Shown here: positions 8,709 through 18,200 of the stretch, piece by piece
Layout: each line of letters begins with the position of its first letter
Position numbering within the stretch: position 1 is the stretch's first letter
Position numbers and translations under genes: made by a program
Notes under the pieces: generated by a model
Databases searched by the model: none
What the model was told of the DNA's origin: nothing
What the model saw: the letters and a program-made list of their open reading frames with translations, nothing else
NCBI GenBank assembly: GCA_904502185.1
Contig: CAJGDX010000003.1
Span: 1 to 57,614 of the forward strand
Source: an uncultured Bacteroidaceae bacterium
GTDB lineage: Bacteria > Bacteroidota > Bacteroidia > Bacteroidales > Bacteroidaceae
Length of the DNA stretch: 57,614 bases
Direction of reading: 5' to 3'

Positions 8709-9554
8709 ATGAAAGGCATTACAACGCTAAAAAAATATATCACATTAGCAATCGCAGTCCTGACGCTGCACGCTCTTCCCACATACGCACAAAGCTATCG
8801 ACAGCTAGTAATCGAAGCCACACAGGCACTCGAAGCCGGGGAAACCGCCGATGCAATCGAAAACTACACCAAAGCCATCGCTCTCGCCCCCGACAACAAA
8901 GCCAACGAATATATATACGCAAACCTGGCAGCGGCTTATATCCAAGAAAAAAACAGCAAAGAGGCGGAAAGCACCTACAACACAGCACTGAATAAATTCC
9001 CCGAATCGAAAAGATTATTACAATTACGTGGCAACTTTTATCTTGACGCAGGCGACCTAAAGAAAGCGCAAAAAGATTATGACAAAATCCTCACAAACGA
9101 GCCTTACAATCAGGAGGTATTATACCACCGCGCATATATCCATGCCAAAAACGAGGAAAAGGAAAAAGCATACAAGGACTACTATGCAATACTGACCTCC
9201 AACCCCGACAATCATAAAGCACGTTTTGCACTGGCACTGCTGTACAGCAACGACAACAAAAGAGAAGAAGCACAGCTTCAGCTCGACCATCTGATTGAAA
9301 CTAACCCCGACAATGCCGATTACTACACGGCCGCGAGTAACATTGCAGAGAAACAGAAAAAGATTGAACTGGCACTGACCTACATAGACGAAGGAATAAC
9401 CAAATGTCGTGACAACACAACACTTTTCATCAGAAAGGCTGAACTGCTGATAGCTGCTAAGCAGAAAAAAGAGGCAAAAGCCATATTGGACAAACTTGCA
9501 TTAGACGGAAAATACTCCCCACAAATGAACATTCTTTACAAAAAATGCAAGTAA
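8709..9554 (+). CDS. Secreted TPR-repeat protein
   Basis: Unrecognised 281-residue protein with an N-terminal signal peptide (hydrophobic 10-24, likely cut after TYA/Q near residue 27), so periplasmic or outer-membrane facing. The mature part is almost wholly helical repeats of about 34 residues with TPR spacing, for example AGETADAIENYTKAIALAPD, AGDLKKAQKDYDKILTNEP and EKEKAYKDYYAILTSNPD, giving six or seven units. Such proteins usually act as scaffolds. It stands alone between the tRNA gene and an AraC-type regulator. Its role is unknown. Confidence 0.88.
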   Translation: MKGITTLKKYITLAIAVLTLHALPTYAQSYRQLVIEATQALEAGETADAIENYTKAIALAPDNKANEYIYANLAAAYIQEKNSKEAESTYNTALNKFPESKRLLQLRGNFYLDAGDLKKAQKDYDKILTNEPYNQEVLYHRAYIHAKNEEKEKAYKDYYAILTSNPDNHKARFALALLYSNDNKREEAQLQLDHLIETNPDNADYYTAASNIAEKQKKIELALTYIDEGITKCRDNTTLFIRKAELLIAAKQKKEAKAILDKLALDGKYSPQMNILYKKCK

Positions 9555-9660
9555 AAAACGAAGAACACGCAACAAAGAAAAAACATAACAAAAATATTAA
9601 GAAAAAGAAAATCCAAAGAGCATTTTGTTAATAACATATAAAAAATCAATCAAATAAATT

Positions 9661-9690
9661 TTGGATTTAAGGAAAATTATAGTATTTTTG
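9661..9690 (+). promoter_or_regulatory. Bacteroidetes-type promoter of the AraC-type regulator
   Basis: TTG at 9661-9663, 19 bases, then TATTTTTG at 9683-9690. Spacing and boxes match the consensus; the box ends 31 bases before the start codon. Confidence 0.7.
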
Positions 9691-9721
9691 ACAACAATAA
9701 GCAACAACTAAAACAACTATC

Positions 9722-10168
9722 ATGAGTAACTCAGAGAAAAGCAAAGGGCTACCTTACAACATTAAAGAGAAAAAAGATAAGCAAGCAGCCTATCGCACGC
9801 TCATCAGAGCAGAACTTGCAGATGAGCTATTCGATAAAATACTGAATATCATTGTCGTAGAAAAAAGATACCGCGAGCAAACCTTTTCAGCAAAAGACCT
9901 TGCGACCGAACTGCAGACAAACACACGCTATGTGTCAGCTGTAATAAATTCAAGATTCAACATGAACTTTTCGTGCTTGATAAACGAATACCGCATAAAA
10001 GAGGCATTGCACCGCATGGTCGACAAGAGATACGCCAATGAAACAATAGAAGAAATAAGTTCGGCAGTAGGATTCTCCAACCGACAGTCATTCTACGCAG
10101 CATTTTATAGAATAATGGGAGAGACTCCTAACAGTTATCGCAAGAAACACCTCTCCAAAAAACAGTAG
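9722..10168 (+). CDS. Minimal AraC-type HTH regulator
   Basis: A 148-residue protein that is essentially only a DNA-binding domain. From about residue 50 it carries two helix-turn-helix units of the AraC/XylS type: FSAKDLATELQTNTRYVSAVI and ETIEEISSAVGFSNRQSFYAAF, ending with the family's GETPNSYRKKH. The N-terminal 40 residues are charged and helical, with no sugar-binding, receiver or membrane domain. In Bacteroidales such DNA-binding halves normally sit at the end of hybrid two-component regulators; here the domain is free-standing, with no sign of a frameshift upstream. It could act on its own promoter or the next gene. Ligand and targets are unknown. Confidence 0.88.
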   Translation: MSNSEKSKGLPYNIKEKKDKQAAYRTLIRAELADELFDKILNIIVVEKRYREQTFSAKDLATELQTNTRYVSAVINSRFNMNFSCLINEYRIKEALHRMVDKRYANETIEEISSAVGFSNRQSFYAAFYRIMGETPNSYRKKHLSKKQ

Positions 10169-10196
10169 AAACAACATAACACAAAATAGAAGCACT

Positions 10197-10218
10197 ATTG
10201 TCTCCACATGGGGGCAAT
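10197..10218 (+). terminator. Hairpin after the AraC-type gene
   Basis: ATTGTCTCC (10197-10205) can pair with GGGGGCAAT (10210-10218) using two G-U pairs, around loop ACAT, followed by ATTGTTTT. A modest rho-independent terminator. Confidence 0.5.
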
Positions 10219-10272
10219 ATTGTTTTGCCGTTAAGCGACAGAGTTAAAATTTATTACCACACATAATAAGTC

Positions 10273-10938
10273 ATGGAGATACGAGAAACGATAAAAGAGA
10301 TAAAGACGCAACTGCGACTATCGATGAACGGCATAACATCTGCCCATCAGCGCAAACAGGGTCTCGACTACAAAATAAACTTTGGAGTGGAGATACCCCG
10401 CCTGAAAGAACTCGCCTCGAACTACCGGAAAGACAGACAACTTGCCGAAGTTCTATGGGCAGAAAACATCCGCGAGAGCAAGCTTTTAGCTATTTTTCTC
10501 TACCCCACTGACGAGTTCACAGCCGAGACTGCCGAAAAGTGGATAGACGAATCTCCTTTCACAGAGATAGCAGACCATCTGTGCCGTAATCTCCTTGTTT
10601 CACTCGGCGATGCAAAAGAAAAAGCCCTCATGCTAATATCCGACAAAAGCAACATGAGAAGATACTGCGGATACTCCACTCTGTCAAACCTTTTCAGAAC
10701 CGGAGCAACACTTGACCCAAAGGAAGAGAGCCTCTATCTTGAAGCATTGAAGGAGACACTTGACCAGACAGAAAGCAGTTACCTTCCTACATGTAACGCT
10801 GCCATCATTTCACTGACCAAATACACCGAGGAAAGCAGAGAGAGAGCAGCAAACATTTGCGACAAGATAGAGAAATGGGGAATCAGCGACAATGAAGCAA
10901 TTAAAAACCTGATTCAAAACATCAGAGAAGAGTACTGA
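10273..10938 (+). CDS. DNA alkylation repair-like HEAT protein
   Basis: A 221-residue, all-helical protein resembling the AlkC/AlkD-type DNA alkylation repair family seen in Bacteroidetes (IKEIKTQLRLSMNGITSAHQ, then INFGVEIPRLKELASNY and AEVLWAENIRESKLLAIFLY). The family uses HEAT-like repeats to cradle DNA and remove alkylated bases without base flipping. I cannot confirm the AlkD catalytic Asp/Trp set by eye, so enzyme activity is inferred. No signal peptide; cytoplasmic. It follows the AraC-type gene after 104 bases with a weak hairpin between, so co-transcription is uncertain. Confidence 0.8.
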   Translation: MEIRETIKEIKTQLRLSMNGITSAHQRKQGLDYKINFGVEIPRLKELASNYRKDRQLAEVLWAENIRESKLLAIFLYPTDEFTAETAEKWIDESPFTEIADHLCRNLLVSLGDAKEKALMLISDKSNMRRYCGYSTLSNLFRTGATLDPKEESLYLEALKETLDQTESSYLPTCNAAIISLTKYTEESRERAANICDKIEKWGISDNEAIKNLIQNIREEY

Positions 10939-11114
10939 AAAAACAACAGAACACGACTGCACGGTCAGTTTGAAAGAGGAAGCCGCAACAGACAAACATC
11001 CTGCAACGGCAAAAAAAGGTTCACAGTTGCACACTAATTATAAAATATTGCAAAAATTAGAACACTTTCATATAAAAAACGGCAGTTGATACACCATAAT
11101 ACATAAAAAAGACG

Positions 11115-11122
11115 TAACTTTG
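11115..11122 (+). promoter_or_regulatory. Putative -7 element of the fur-like/purA operon
   Basis: TAACTTTG matches TAnnTTTG and ends 19 bases before the fur-like start. The nearest TTG upstream (11086-11088) is 26 bases away, too far for the usual pattern. Confidence 0.5.
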
Positions 11123-11141
11123 TGTTGCAATAGTTCATGAC

Positions 11142-11624
11142 ATGAAAAACAATCTTCCCGAATCGCCCGTCACACAAATGCTGGCAGACTACCTCAGAGA
11201 GAATCGCCTGCGACGCACCCCGGAAAGATTCAGAATACTGAACATGATCTATTCAATAGACGGCAGTTTCGACATTGACACATTGTTGAAACACATGGAA
11301 GAGAAAAAATTCCGTGTAAGCCGAGCTACGGTTTACAACACAATAACGCTGTTGATAAACGCAAATCTGGTGACGCACCACCAATTTGGAAACAAATCGA
11401 GATACGAGAAATGCCTTGACAACGAGAAATGCCATCTCATTTGTACCAAATGCGCGCGAATAACAGAGACAACCATACACAACCTGAAAGAAACAATAAC
11501 AACAGATATAAAAAAATTTCATTTAACGCACTACTCGCTCTACATCTACGGATTGTGCAACAAATGCCATCAGGCAATGCGCCGCAGACAAAAAAAGAAC
11601 AGTAGTAAAAAAACAGAGCCATGA
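11142..11624 (+). CDS. Fur-family transcriptional regulator
   Basis: A 160-residue metal-dependent repressor of the Fur/Zur/PerR group. The winged-helix domain ends with recognition helix SRATVYNT (60-67). The structural zinc site is intact, with C101/C104 (CTKC) and C139/C142 (CNKC). The regulatory metal motif, usually HHDH before the first CxxC, reads EKCH (95-98), so only H98 remains and a cysteine replaces the acid. Metal specificity is therefore unlikely to be classical Fe-Fur. The C-terminus is strongly basic. Its stop overlaps the purA start (ATGA), so the two are translationally coupled, an order I recall from other Bacteroidales. Confidence 0.92.
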   Translation: MKNNLPESPVTQMLADYLRENRLRRTPERFRILNMIYSIDGSFDIDTLLKHMEEKKFRVSRATVYNTITLLINANLVTHHQFGNKSRYEKCLDNEKCHLICTKCARITETTIHNLKETITTDIKKFHLTHYSLYIYGLCNKCHQAMRRRQKKNSSKKTEP

Positions 11625-12889
11625 AAAAAAACATAGACGTACTCTTAGGTCTCCAATGGGGAGATGAAGGTAAAGGCAAAATCGTTGACGTGCTGACACC
11701 GCAATACGACGTAGTTGCACGTTTCCAAGGTGGCCCCAACGCCGGACATACATTGGAATTCGGCGGCAAGAAATTCGTCCTCCGTTCAATTCCATCAGGC
11801 ATTTTCCAGGGTGGCCAGTTGAACATCATCGGCAACGGTGTTGTACTCGATCCCTCATTGTTCATGGGCGAAGCCATGGATCTTGAAAAAGCCGGCTACG
11901 ACCTCAAGAAGAACCTATTCATATCTAAAAAGGCACACCTCATCCTGCCTACACACCGCGTACTCGACGCAGCCTACGAAGCTGCAAAAGGTGACGCAAA
12001 AGTGGGAACAACAGGTAAAGGTATCGGCCCCACATACACCGACAAAATCAGCCGCAACGGACTTCGCGTGGGTGATATTCTTGAAAACTTCGAAGAGAAG
12101 TACGCAAAAGCAAAAGCTCGCCACGAGCAGATTCTCGCGGACATGAAATACAGCTACGACATTGCAGAAATGGAGAAGCAATGGATGGCAGGTATCGCAT
12201 ACCTCAAGGAGTTCCGTCTTATCGACAGCGAGCAGATGATAAACGACCTGATAGCAGAGGGCAAGAGCATCCTTTGCGAGGGCGCACAAGGCAGCATGCT
12301 CGACATTGACTTTGGTAGCTATCCCTTCGTAACATCATCAAACACTGTATGCGCAGGTGCATGCACCGGACTTGGCGTAGCACCCAACAGAATAGGCAAT
12401 GTCTATGGTATCACCAAAGCTTACTGTACACGCGTAGGCGCAGGCCCTTTCCCCACAGAGCTTTTCGATGCGACAGGCAGCGAGATGCGTGACAAAGGAC
12501 ACGAATATGGCGCAGTGACAGGCCGTGAGCGTCGTTGCGGATGGATTGACCTTGTAGCACTGAAATACACCATCATGATTAACGGTGTGACACACCTGAT
12601 ATTGATGAAGAGCGACGTACTCGACGAATTCCCCACTATCAAAGCCTGCGTAGCTTACAAGAAGAACGGTGAGACAATCACCCACTTCCCCTACGACATC
12701 GAGGATGTAGAGCCTGTATACACAGAACTTCCCGGATGGCAGTGCGACATGACAAAGTTCACTAAAGAAGAAGAACTTCCCGCAGCCTTTGTCAACTACA
12801 TCAAATTCCTGGAGAAAGAGCTTGGAGTACCCGTAAAATATGTCTCTATCGGTCCCGACAGAGACCAGACAATTACAAGAAATATCTGA
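11621..12889 (+). CDS. purA: Adenylosuccinate synthase
   Basis: Joins IMP and aspartate with GTP to make adenylosuccinate, the first committed step to AMP. The start LLGLQWGDEGKGKIVD carries the conserved GTP loop. Further family blocks are GGPNAGHT, TGKGIGPTY, CEGAQGSMLDIDFGSYPFVTSS and TGRERRCGWIDL. At 422 aa it is normal length. The start codon overlaps the preceding fur-like stop by 4 bases. Synonymous codons are strongly biased (CGT/CGC for Arg, AAC for Asn), as expected for a well-expressed gene. A hairpin follows about 35 bases after the stop. Confidence 0.97.
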   Translation: MKKNIDVLLGLQWGDEGKGKIVDVLTPQYDVVARFQGGPNAGHTLEFGGKKFVLRSIPSGIFQGGQLNIIGNGVVLDPSLFMGEAMDLEKAGYDLKKNLFISKKAHLILPTHRVLDAAYEAAKGDAKVGTTGKGIGPTYTDKISRNGLRVGDILENFEEKYAKAKARHEQILADMKYSYDIAEMEKQWMAGIAYLKEFRLIDSEQMINDLIAEGKSILCEGAQGSMLDIDFGSYPFVTSSNTVCAGACTGLGVAPNRIGNVYGITKAYCTRVGAGPFPTELFDATGSEMRDKGHEYGAVTGRERRCGWIDLVALKYTIMINGVTHLILMKSDVLDEFPTIKACVAYKKNGETITHFPYDIEDVEPVYTELPGWQCDMTKFTKEEELPAAFVNYIKFLEKELGVPVKYVSIGPDRDQTITRNI

Positions 12890-12922
12890 TAGTCGGAAAG
12901 ACTACACATACAGTTCCCAAAG

Positions 12923-12964
12923 CAATCCCGAATGAGCAAAGAAACCTTTGCAAGTCCGGGATTG
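12923..12964 (+). terminator. Compound hairpin after purA
   Basis: CAATCCCG (12923-12930) pairs with CGGGATTG (12957-12964), and inside it GCAAAG (12936-12941) pairs with CTTTGC (12946-12951). It lies between purA and the zinc peptidase gene with no T-run. Confidence 0.6.
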
Positions 12965-13015
12965 TTACAAAAAGGGACAACACAGTTATAAAACTTACCA
13001 CAATAAAGCAACATT

Positions 13016-13696
13016 ATGAACACATATATAATATTGTTTATAGGCATCGCCATATTGAGCTACATAGTGCAGGCCAACCTGCAAAACAAGTTCAAGAAAT
13101 ACTCTAAGATGCCGCTTGGCAATGGCATGACCGGCCGCGATGTTGCCATAAAAATGCTGCACGACAATGGCATTTACGACGTAACGGTAACCAGTACCCC
13201 CGGAACACTTACCGACCACTACAACCCTACAAACAAGACAGTAAACCTGAGCGAGGGCGTATACTTGTCGAGCAGTGTTGCAGCAGCAGCTGTCGCAGCA
13301 CACGAGTGCGGACACGCCATACAGCATGCAACAGCCTATGCACCATTGAAAATGCGTTCGGCACTTGTCCCCTTCGTATCGTTTGCATCGTCGTGGATGA
13401 CCTGGATATTGCTTATAGGCATCATCACAGTGCAGTCTTTCCCACAAATATTGTTGGGAGGAATTGTGCTTTTTGCCTCAACAACGCTGTTCAGTTTCAT
13501 CACACTGCCCGTTGAGATAGACGCAAGCCGTCGCGCACTCACATGGCTAGACTCGGCAGGTGTCACCAACATCAGCAACCACTCGGAAGCGAGCAGCGCA
13601 CTGCGCTCGGCAGCATACACATACGTAGTAGCAGCACTCTCATCGCTTGCGACACTCATATACTATATATTAATATACACAAGAAGCAGAGATTAA
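13016..13696 (+). CDS. Membrane zinc metallopeptidase (YugP-like)
   Basis: Member of the Zn_peptidase_2 / YugP family (neutral zinc metallopeptidases of unknown substrate). It has an N-terminal membrane segment (residues 3-19), the zinc motif HECGH (H96, E97, H100) and a likely third ligand E167 in LPVEIDASRRAL. Two hydrophobic stretches (about 117-137 and 143-163) lie between them and one is near the C-terminus, so the active site is probably close to or inside the membrane. At 226 aa it is typical. It lies 4 bases before hisS, so the two are co-transcribed. Confidence 0.92.
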   Translation: MNTYIILFIGIAILSYIVQANLQNKFKKYSKMPLGNGMTGRDVAIKMLHDNGIYDVTVTSTPGTLTDHYNPTNKTVNLSEGVYLSSSVAAAAVAAHECGHAIQHATAYAPLKMRSALVPFVSFASSWMTWILLIGIITVQSFPQILLGGIVLFASTTLFSFITLPVEIDASRRALTWLDSAGVTNISNHSEASSALRSAAYTYVVAALSSLATLIYYILIYTRSRD

Positions 13697-13700
13697 CAAC

Positions 13701-15065
13701 ATGGCCGCAAAACCATCAATACCAAAGGGAACACGCGACTTCTCACCCGTAGAGATGTCGAAGAGAAACTACATATTCAACACCATACGCAAAGCATTCC
13801 ATCTGTTCGGTTTTCAGCAGATAGAGACTCCTGCAATGGAGAACCTCACCACCCTCATGGGCAAATACGGCGAAGAGGGCGACAAATTGCTTTTCAAAAT
13901 ACAAAATTCGGGTGACTACTTCAATGGCATCAGCGACGAAGAGCTTCTGAGCCGCAATGCACAGAAACTGGCATCGAAATTCTGCGAGAAGGGTCTCAGA
14001 TATGACCTCACAGTGCCGTTTGCCCGCTACGTTGTGATGCACCGCAACGACATTGTATTCCCCTTCAAACGTTATCAGATACAGCCCGTATGGCGCGCCG
14101 ACAGACCGCAGAAAGGACGCTATCGCGAATTCTATCAGTGCGACGCCGACGTCATCGGCAGCGACTCACTGATAAATGAGGTTGAACTTATACAGTTGAT
14201 AGACCACGTATTTACACAGTTGGGTATCAGAGTAGCCATAAAGATCAACAACCGCAAAATACTGGCAGGCATTGCCGAGACCATTGGCGAGCCCGACAAG
14301 ATAATCGACATCACCATTGCCATCGACAAGCTGGACAAGGTTGGCCTTGACGGTGTAATCGCTGAACTTAAGGAGAAGGGAATTACAGATGAAGCAATAG
14401 AAAAATTGCTGCCCATTCTTCAGGCACAGGGCGATAACAAAGAGAAACTTGCGACAATTGCAAGCGTACTTAAAGGTAATGCCACCGGCGAAAAGGGTGT
14501 AGAAGAGGTTAGCTTCATCCTTGACACAATTGCATCGCTTGCCATCAACAGCACAGTTGAGCTTGATCTTACACTGGCGCGCGGTCTGAACTACTACACA
14601 GGTGCAATATTCGAAGTAAAGGCACTGGACGTTGCAATAGGCAGCATCAGTGGCGGTGGACGATACGACAACCTTACAGGCGTATTTGGAATGGATGGCA
14701 CCTCAGGTGTTGGAATCTCATTCGGTGCCGACCGCATCTATGATGTAATGAACCAGCTGAACCTTTACCCCGAAGATTCTATTATAAACACACAGGTGCT
14801 GTTTGTAAACTTCGGCGAAAAAGAGGCGGCATATTCATTGGGCATAATGGCAGAATTGCGCAAGAACGAAATATCTGCCGAACTTTACCCCGAAGCCGGC
14901 AAAATGAAAAAGCAGATGGGATACGCCAACAGCCACAGCATCCCCTATGTTGCAATCATCGGCGAAACAGAGATGGAAAACGGCACCATCACCGTAAAGG
15001 ACATGAACAGCGGCGAGCAGAAACAGATGACTGCCACCGAACTTATAGAGTTGATAAGCAAATAA
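13701..15065 (+). CDS. hisS: Histidine-tRNA ligase
   Basis: Class II aminoacyl-tRNA synthetase that charges tRNA-His. Motif 2 is RYREFYQCDADVIG, the His-binding HisA block is LARGLNYYTGAIFE and motif 3 lies in GGRYDNLTGVFG...GVGISFGADRI. The C-terminal anticodon-binding domain starts near residue 350. At 454 aa it is the Bacteroidetes length, slightly longer than E. coli HisRS. It starts 4 bases after the peptidase stop and ends 23 bases before a perfect palindrome. Confidence 0.97.
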   Translation: MAAKPSIPKGTRDFSPVEMSKRNYIFNTIRKAFHLFGFQQIETPAMENLTTLMGKYGEEGDKLLFKIQNSGDYFNGISDEELLSRNAQKLASKFCEKGLRYDLTVPFARYVVMHRNDIVFPFKRYQIQPVWRADRPQKGRYREFYQCDADVIGSDSLINEVELIQLIDHVFTQLGIRVAIKINNRKILAGIAETIGEPDKIIDITIAIDKLDKVGLDGVIAELKEKGITDEAIEKLLPILQAQGDNKEKLATIASVLKGNATGEKGVEEVSFILDTIASLAINSTVELDLTLARGLNYYTGAIFEVKALDVAIGSISGGGRYDNLTGVFGMDGTSGVGISFGADRIYDVMNQLNLYPEDSIINTQVLFVNFGEKEAAYSLGIMAELRKNEISAELYPEAGKMKKQMGYANSHSIPYVAIIGETEMENGTITVKDMNSGEQKQMTATELIELISK

Positions 15066-15088
15066 ATAAACAACTGCATATATTATTT

Positions 15089-15112
15089 CAAGCCCCACAA
15101 TTGTGGGGCTTG
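15089..15112 (+). terminator. Perfect palindrome after hisS
   Basis: Arms 15089-15100 and 15101-15112 (core AGCCCCACAA/TTGTGGGGCT) are exact reverse complements. It lies 23 bases after the hisS stop. Only a short T-rich tail (TGATTACTTT) follows. Confidence 0.75.
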
Positions 15113-15232
15113 ATTACTTTATATACTACAGAGCCAAAAAGAGAGAAAGAATTTTGCAGATGTGATTATTTTTTACCAATTTTACAAAATCATAAAAACA
15201 GTGTCAACACACAAAAAAAAATCCCATATAGT

Positions 15233-18200
15233 ATGATTAAAAGATTCTGTTTCACATTGTTGGCAATGATTGCCATTTTAGCCACAAATGCACAAAACGC
15301 GCTACCCGAGTTCTCAACGGAGAATGCCCCCGTCTGGTACTACGTGCAATTCAACACAGGAGGTAACATTTTAAGTGACAAGGGCAACGGCAATCCGTTG
15401 CAAACAGCCACAAAGGCGAAAACCGATGCGAATCAATGGCAATTTATAGGCAACGCCGACAATCTGTACATGAAAAGCAAGGCCAGCAACTATATTACCT
15501 ACACAAACAGTTTTTTCTGCGCTTCGGCAACAAACAAAACAGAACTTAAAATAGTAAAAAGTACAAACAGCACGGGAGGTTGGGAGATACAGCGCAAATC
15601 GGCCAACGGACAAAGCATGAATCAATGGCAAGGAACAGCGACAGGTGCCAAACTTGGCGAGTGGAGCGCAGGAGACAACAACAATCCCGTAACGTTCCTT
15701 CCCTCGAGCGCCATTGTCCCCATATTCAGCCTTGCAGAGAACGAACAGTGGTATTATATACAATTTGCCATCAGCGACCAGTCATTCAAGGACAACGGCG
15801 AAGAAGAAACTGTACAATTCTGCGCAATAGACATCGCCGACGAACAGCAGTGGAAGTTCGTCGGCAACCCTGACAGCCTTCAGATAATAAACAAGTCGGG
15901 ACGATATGCATATGCCAATGGCAGCGACAAATCCGCAGGACGACTGAAGATGAGAAACACACCCGACCCCGACGGATTCCGACTGGTGGAAACAACAAAC
16001 AGCCAGTATAGCGGACTTTTCGAAATAAGGCCAAGAAAGAAGGGACTTACCGAATGTGGTCTTAACCGTTTAGGCGGTGGTGGATGGACGACCAATGAAG
16101 TTGGTTTTTGGGATGCCAACGACAAGAACAATCCACTGAGATTCACCAAACAGCAGGATGTAAAAAGCCCCGATTTCAAGATAATTGGCACCGAGGAATT
16201 CACTCCCGACAATACACTGACATTGTGGTACAACAAACCTGCCACACTGACCGATGCTGCAAACAAATGGATGGAGTATTCACTGCCTATTGGCAATGGT
16301 CAGTTGGGAGCCTGTCTGTATGGAGGTATTGCCACCGACGAGATTCAGTTCAACGAAAAGACATTGTGGCAGGGAGGCCCCAATGACATGGGAAGCTACG
16401 GCGGATACAAGAATTTCGGTTCGGTATTCGTTGCCGACTTGAGCGGAGAGATTGGTTACAGCACTGTAACTGCAGCCAAAGATTATGTACGTTACCTCGA
16501 CATAGAGAGCGGCACGGCCGGAGTAAAATACTCTAACAATGGAGGTACAACATCATACGAGCGCAAATACATTGCATCGGAACCCGACAGGGTAATAGCC
16601 GCACACTACACAGCCACAGAAGGCGGCAAGCTGCATCTGCACTTCAGTGTAGTACCCGGAACAGGCATCAACGCATCTGATGTTACATATAAAAACGGCA
16701 CTGCAACTTTCGGCGGCAAACTGACAACAGTGACATACAACGCATTCTTCCGCGTTGTTGCAACAGGCGAAAATGCAGAGACAAAAACTGACGCTGAAGG
16801 TATAACCGTAAGCAATGCCCACGCTGTAACACTGGTATTCAGTGGAGCCACCGACTATGACTCGTCTACTCCATCGTGCGTATCGGGCACAAACACACTC
16901 GGCACCAGAGTGAAAAACAATGTAGAAACAGCTGCAGCAAAGGGCTGGGACAACATATACACTGCACATGTCGAGAACTTCAAAAGTTATATGGGTCGTG
17001 TCAGCCTGAAATTGGGTAACGCAGCATCAACACTCCCCACAAACGAGCTTATAGACAATTACAACAACAGCGACAGGAATGTTACAGGCAAAGAGCCCGA
17101 AACACTATTCCTCGAACAGCTCTATTTTGCATACGGGCGCTATCTGCTTATTTCAAGTTCACGTGGTATAAATGTACCCAACAACCTGCAAGGCATCTGG
17201 AACAATCTGGAAAATGCACCATGGAACTCCGACATCCACACAAACATAAACATACAGATGAACTACTGGCCCGCAGAGCCTACAAACCTCAGCGAGCTTC
17301 ACATGCCCTTCCTCGACTTTATAATCACAATGGCACAGCGCGACAACTGGAAGAAGGCAGCCAAACGCGATGGACAGACAAAGGGTTGGACAGTATTCAC
17401 CGAGAGCAACATTTTCGGTGGAATGAGCACCTGGGGCAGCAACTACTTTGTAGCCAATGTATGGTACTGTTCGCACCTGTGGCAGCACTACCGCTACACA
17501 CTCGACAAGGAGTTTCTGGCGCGTGCATTCCCCGTAATGTGGAGCTGCGCCGAATTCTGGTTCGAACGAATGATTAAAGACCGCAAAGCAAACGACGGCA
17601 CATGGGTCTGCCCCGACGAATACTCACCCGAGCAGAATGACCACCCGAAAGAGGATGCAACCGCACACTCTCAACAGCTTGTCTACACCCACCTGACCTA
17701 CGTAAAGAGAGCTATTGACATCTTGGGGCAGGATGCATGCAACATCAGCAACGAACAGCTGGCAACCCTGGAAGAATACCTTGCAAACACCGACCAGGGA
17801 CTACACACTGAAACATTCAAGGGTGGTACATGGGCCGATTGGGGTACTCAAAATGGCGTAGACAAAGGCGACAAGCTGTTGCGCGAATGGAAATATACAA
17901 GTTACAGTGTCAGCAGCGACAAGGCTCACCGCCACATGTCTCACCTGATGTGTCTGCATCCGCTCGACCAGATTTCACCCAACAGCGAATATTTCATACC
18001 GGCTGTAAACGCCTTGAAACTGCGTGGCGATGCTGCCACCGGCTGGTCTATGGGATGGAAAGTGAATCTGTGGGCACGCGCACTCGACGGTGACCATGCA
18101 CACATTATTTTGAAGAACGCACTGAAACACTCAACCTCCTATGGCACCGACCAATACAGAGGAGGAATATACTACAACCTGTTCGATTCGCACGCACCTT

